Source: Polaromonas sp. YR568
Lineage (GTDB): Bacteria > Pseudomonadota > Gammaproteobacteria > Burkholderiales > Burkholderiaceae_C
DNA length: 35,728 bases
Direction: 5' to 3'
NCBI GenBank assembly: GCA_945878995.1
Contig: CAMCUN010000037.1
Span: 1-35,728, forward strand
Positions 33,380 to 35,728 of this stretch are shown here, piece by piece (the stretch's first letter is position 1; each line of letters opens with the position of its first letter). The position numbers were made by a program, and so were the translations under genes. The notes under the pieces are model-generated. The model was not told the DNA's origin, searched no databases, and worked only from the letters and a program-made list of their open reading frames with translations.

Positions 33380-33969
33380 GCACCCCTGTCCACAAGGCCC
33401 GCATGAAAGTGCTGATGGTCGACAACTACGACAGTTTTACCTACAACATCGTGCAGTACTTTGGCGAGTTGGGCGCGCAGGTGCAGGTGGTGCGCAACGA
33501 CGAGCTGAGTGTGGCCGAGCTCGCAAGCTTGGATTTTGAGCACCTGGTCATCTCCCCCGGCCCTTGCTCGCCAGCCGAGGCGGGCATCTCGGTGGAGGCC
33601 ATTCGGCACTTTGCGGGCAAGCGGCCTATTTTGGGCGTGTGCCTGGGCCACCAGTCCATAGGTGCGGCCTTTGGCGGCAAAATCATTCGCGCCCAGCAGC
33701 TCATGCACGGCAAGACCAGCGAGATACACACCACGCAAGAGGGCGTGTTTGCGCAGCTGCCCGAGCGCTTCACGGTCAACCGCTACCACTCCCTGGCCAT
33801 TGAGCGCAGCACTTGCCCAGCCGAGCTGGTGGTCACCGCCTGGACCGACGACGGCGAGATCATGGGCGTGCGCCACCAAAGCCTGCCCATCCAGGGCGTG
33901 CAGTTCCACCCTGAGTCCATCTTGACCGAGCACGGCCACGCCATGCTGGCCAACTTTTTAAAGTCATGA
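33376..33969 (+). CDS. trpG: Anthranilate synthase component II (glutamine amidotransferase)
   Basis: 197 residues, class I glutamine amidotransferase. [28 protein letters not shown], nucleophile Cys89 in [11 protein letters not shown], and the His178/Glu180 pair in [13 protein letters not shown] are intact. It supplies ammonia to TrpE and may also serve PabB, as dual-use PabA/TrpG does. The start at 33376 overlaps the trpE stop (ATGA), though an in-frame ATG at 33403 sits nearer the conserved VLMVDNYD. Its stop overlaps the ltaE start in the same way. Confidence 0.94.
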   Translation: MSTPVHKARMKVLMVDNYDSFTYNIVQYFGELGAQVQVVRNDELSVAELASLDFEHLVISPGPCSPAEAGISVEAIRHFAGKRPILGVCLGHQSIGAAFGGKIIRAQQLMHGKTSEIHTTQEGVFAQLPERFTVNRYHSLAIERSTCPAELVVTAWTDDGEIMGVRHQSLPIQGVQFHPESILTEHGHAMLANFLKS

Positions 33970-35066
33970 CCTCCGCAGAACTCCAGGCTCAGCGCGTGAT
34001 CGACTTGCGCAGCGACACCGTCACGCGGCCCACGCCAGCCATGCGCGAGGCCATGCATGTCGCACCGGTGGGCGACGATGTGTTCGGCGACGACCCCACG
34101 GTGCTGGCCTTGCAATCGCGCATCGCTGCGCTCACCGGCAAAGAGGCGGCGCTCTTCATGCCATCGGGCACGCAGAGCAATTTGTGCGCGCTCATGGCCC
34201 ACTGCGGCAGGGGCGACGAGTACTTGGTGGGCCAGCTGGCCCACACCTACCGCTATGAGGGCGGCGGAGCGGCCGTGCTGGGCAGCATTCAACCTCAGCC
34301 CTTGGCGCAGGACGCCCAGGGCCGCATGCAGCTCGACGAGATGGCCGCCGCCATCAAGCCCGACGACTGCCATTTCGCCCGCACCCGCTTGCTGGCCCTG
34401 GAGAACACCTGGAACGGCCACCCCATGCCGCTGGACTATTTGGAGCGGGCCACCGCGCTGGCGCGCAGCCGGGGCCTGGCCACACACCTCGATGGCGCAC
34501 GGCTGTTCAACGCCGCCGTGCACGAGGCCCGCACGGGCGGCAACACCACCGAAGAGCGCTTGCTGGCGATCACGGCGCCGTTTGACAGCGTGTCGGTGTG
34601 CTTCAGCAAGGGCTTGGGCGCGCCAGTGGGCTCGGCCTTGTGCGGCTCGCGCGAGACCATCGCCAAAGCCCACCGGGTCCGAAAAATGCTGGGTGGGGGC
34701 TTGCGTCAGTCGGGTCTGCTGGCTGCAGCTGCGCTGCATGCGCTGGACCACCATGTGGAGCGTCTGGACCAAGACCATGCCCTGGCGGCGCGTCTGGCCC
34801 AGGGTTTGAGCGGCATCCCAGGCCTGGTGGTGCGAACGGCGCAGACCAACATCGTCTTTGTGGACGTGGACCAAGGCAGGGGGCCGGCCTTGTTGGAGTT
34901 TTTGCGCGCCCACGGCGTGCTGGCCACGGGCTTGATCGGTTTGCGCTTTGTCACCCATCTGGATGTAGATGCCTCAGGCATAGACCATGTCACGGCCTGC
35001 GTGCGCCGCTTCTTTGAGCAAGTCCCCCTTTTACCGGCCAGCGCGCTTGGCAACGGGCCTTATTGA
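33966..35066 (+). CDS. ltaE: Low-specificity L-threonine aldolase (PLP-dependent)
   Basis: 366 residues of fold-type [58 protein letters not shown] (Asp176, contacts PLP ring) and the Schiff-base Lys215 in [16 protein letters not shown] are all present. It splits L-threonine or L-allo-threonine into glycine and acetaldehyde. The start overlaps the trpG stop (ATGA), so it is translated with the trp genes. That position, ahead of trpD, is unusual; no pathway link to tryptophan is known beyond serine/glycine supply (speculative). The last ~15 residues look like a weakly conserved tail. Confidence 0.9.
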   Translation: MTSAELQAQRVIDLRSDTVTRPTPAMREAMHVAPVGDDVFGDDPTVLALQSRIAALTGKEAALFMPSGTQSNLCALMAHCGRGDEYLVGQLAHTYRYEGGGAAVLGSIQPQPLAQDAQGRMQLDEMAAAIKPDDCHFARTRLLALENTWNGHPMPLDYLERATALARSRGLATHLDGARLFNAAVHEARTGGNTTEERLLAITAPFDSVSVCFSKGLGAPVGSALCGSRETIAKAHRVRKMLGGGLRQSGLLAAAALHALDHHVERLDQDHALAARLAQGLSGIPGLVVRTAQTNIVFVDVDQGRGPALLEFLRAHGVLATGLIGLRFVTHLDVDASGIDHVTACVRRFFEQVPLLPASALGNGPY

Positions 35067-35204
35067 GCGCTGGCGCCAGGCACTGTGTGGCAAGCATGAC
35101 CGACTGCCCACGCGTTGCAGGTCTGTGGTCTGCAGCACACTTGCTCCTCATTGCTCAGAGCCTGCCCCCCGCTCTGCCCGACAATCCTCTTTGCTGATTT
35201 AAAA

Positions 35205-35728
35205 ATGACTGTCATGCCTCATATCCACACCATCACCCCGCAAGAAGCGCTGCAACGCACCATTGAGCACCGCGAAATTTTTCACGACGAAATGCTGCAC
35301 CTCATGCGCTTGATCATGAGCGGCGAGATGTCGCCGGTGATGATGGCCGCGTTCATCACCGGTTTGCGGGTGAAAAAAGAAACCATTGGCGAGATCACGG
35401 CGGCCGCGCAGGTCATGCGTGAGTTCTCCACCAAGGTGCATGTGCGCGACAGCCGGCACTTGGTGGACATCGTGGGCACAGGCGGCGATGGTTCGCACAC
35501 CTTCAATATTTCGACCTGCTCCATGTTTGTGGCGGCGGCTGCCGGGGCCAAGGTCAGCAAGCACGGCGGGCGCAGCGTGAGCAGCAAGTCGGGCAGCGCC
35601 GACGTGCTCGAAGCGCTGGGCGTGAAAATTCACCTGCCGCCCGAAGCCATTGCCCGCTGCATTGAAGAGGTGGGCCTGGGCTTTATGTTCGCACCCAACC
35701 ACCACCCCGCCATGAAAAACGTGGCCCC
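35205..35728 (+). CDS. trpD: Anthranilate phosphoribosyltransferase, N-terminal part (cut by window end)
   Basis: The first 174 residues are present and the frame is open to the window end. [20 protein letters not shown] begins the helical domain; [17 protein letters not shown] (GTGGD at 91-95, PRPP pyrophosphate loop) and [20 protein letters not shown] (119-138) are the TrpD signatures. It transfers phosphoribose from PRPP to anthranilate, the second tryptophan step. ATGs at 35205 and 35214 are both possible; no ribosome site decides. The 138 bp after ltaE hold no gene, hairpin or other recognisable element. Confidence 0.93.
   Translation, partial: MTVMPHIHTITPQEALQRTIEHREIFHDEMLHLMRLIMSGEMSPVMMAAFITGLRVKKETIGEITAAAQVMREFSTKVHVRDSRHLVDIVGTGGDGSHTFNISTCSMFVAAAAGAKVSKHGGRSVSSKSGSADVLEALGVKIHLPPEAIARCIEEVGLGFMFAPNHHPAMKNVA

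Noticed and set aside
33783..34958. 391-residue minus-strand open frame opposite trpG/ltaE
   Set aside because: Antisense of an intact PLP enzyme gene; composition is that of a reverse-complement frame.

Overview
The window looks like a chromosomal segment of a betaproteobacterium of the order Burkholderiales, most likely family Comamonadaceae (Limnohabitans/Rhodoferax/Polaromonas-like). This rests on high GC, the DUF3108/DUF3567/ChaN trio, a PhaM polyhydroxyalkanoate-granule regulator, a TRAP-type sugar-acid importer and the apaG-rpe-trpEG-trpD neighbourhood. Genus is not resolved. No tRNA, rRNA, prophage, IS element or CRISPR array was seen.

Layout. 1-273: GC-rich direct and inverted repeats at the window edge. 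274-2938 (minus): ChaN-like lipoprotein, DUF3567 protein, DUF3108 protein with a 5x9-residue Pro/Ala repeat. 3007-4014: fumarylacetoacetate hydrolase-family enzyme. 4040-5029 (minus): VOC-fold protein and a marC-type membrane protein broken by two homopolymer frameshifts. 5181-7330: phaM overlapping a FIST sensor-domain gene. 7409-9121 (minus): membrane-anchored FMN glutamate-synthase-like protein. 9174-12312: YecA/SEC-C protein and a fused membrane/spermidine-synthase-like protein.

12351-27053 is the main feature: a 13-gene hexuronate/aldarate catabolic island. The leftward arm, in transcription order, is gudD, garR, glycerate 2-kinase, garL, udh. A GntR/FCD regulator lies in the middle. The rightward arm is a TRAP transporter (dctP-dctQ-dctM), a D-2-hydroxyacid dehydrogenase, an amidohydrolase, a beta-propeller lactonase, garD and an aldose 1-epimerase. 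Read together: TRAP uptake of a uronate, GalM anomer interconversion, Udh oxidation to an aldarolactone, ring opening or isomerisation by the amidohydrolase and/or lactonase, dehydration of glucarate (GudD) or galactarate (GarD) to 5-keto-4-deoxyglucarate, GarL cleavage to pyruvate and tartronate semialdehyde, GarR reduction to glycerate, and phosphorylation to 2-phosphoglycerate. Two sites sharing TTGTACGA flank the regulator gene and are candidate operators.

27054-27258 holds three copies of a REP-like repeat that also occurs at 7347 and 15283. 27259-29658 (minus) is a tightly overlapping thiL-pgpA-pncC group preceded by apaG. 29760-35728 (plus) holds rpe, an OmpR-type response regulator with no kinase beside it and an AT-rich upstream region, then trpE-trpG-ltaE and a trpD cut by the window end. 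A threonine aldolase gene coupled to trpG is unusual.
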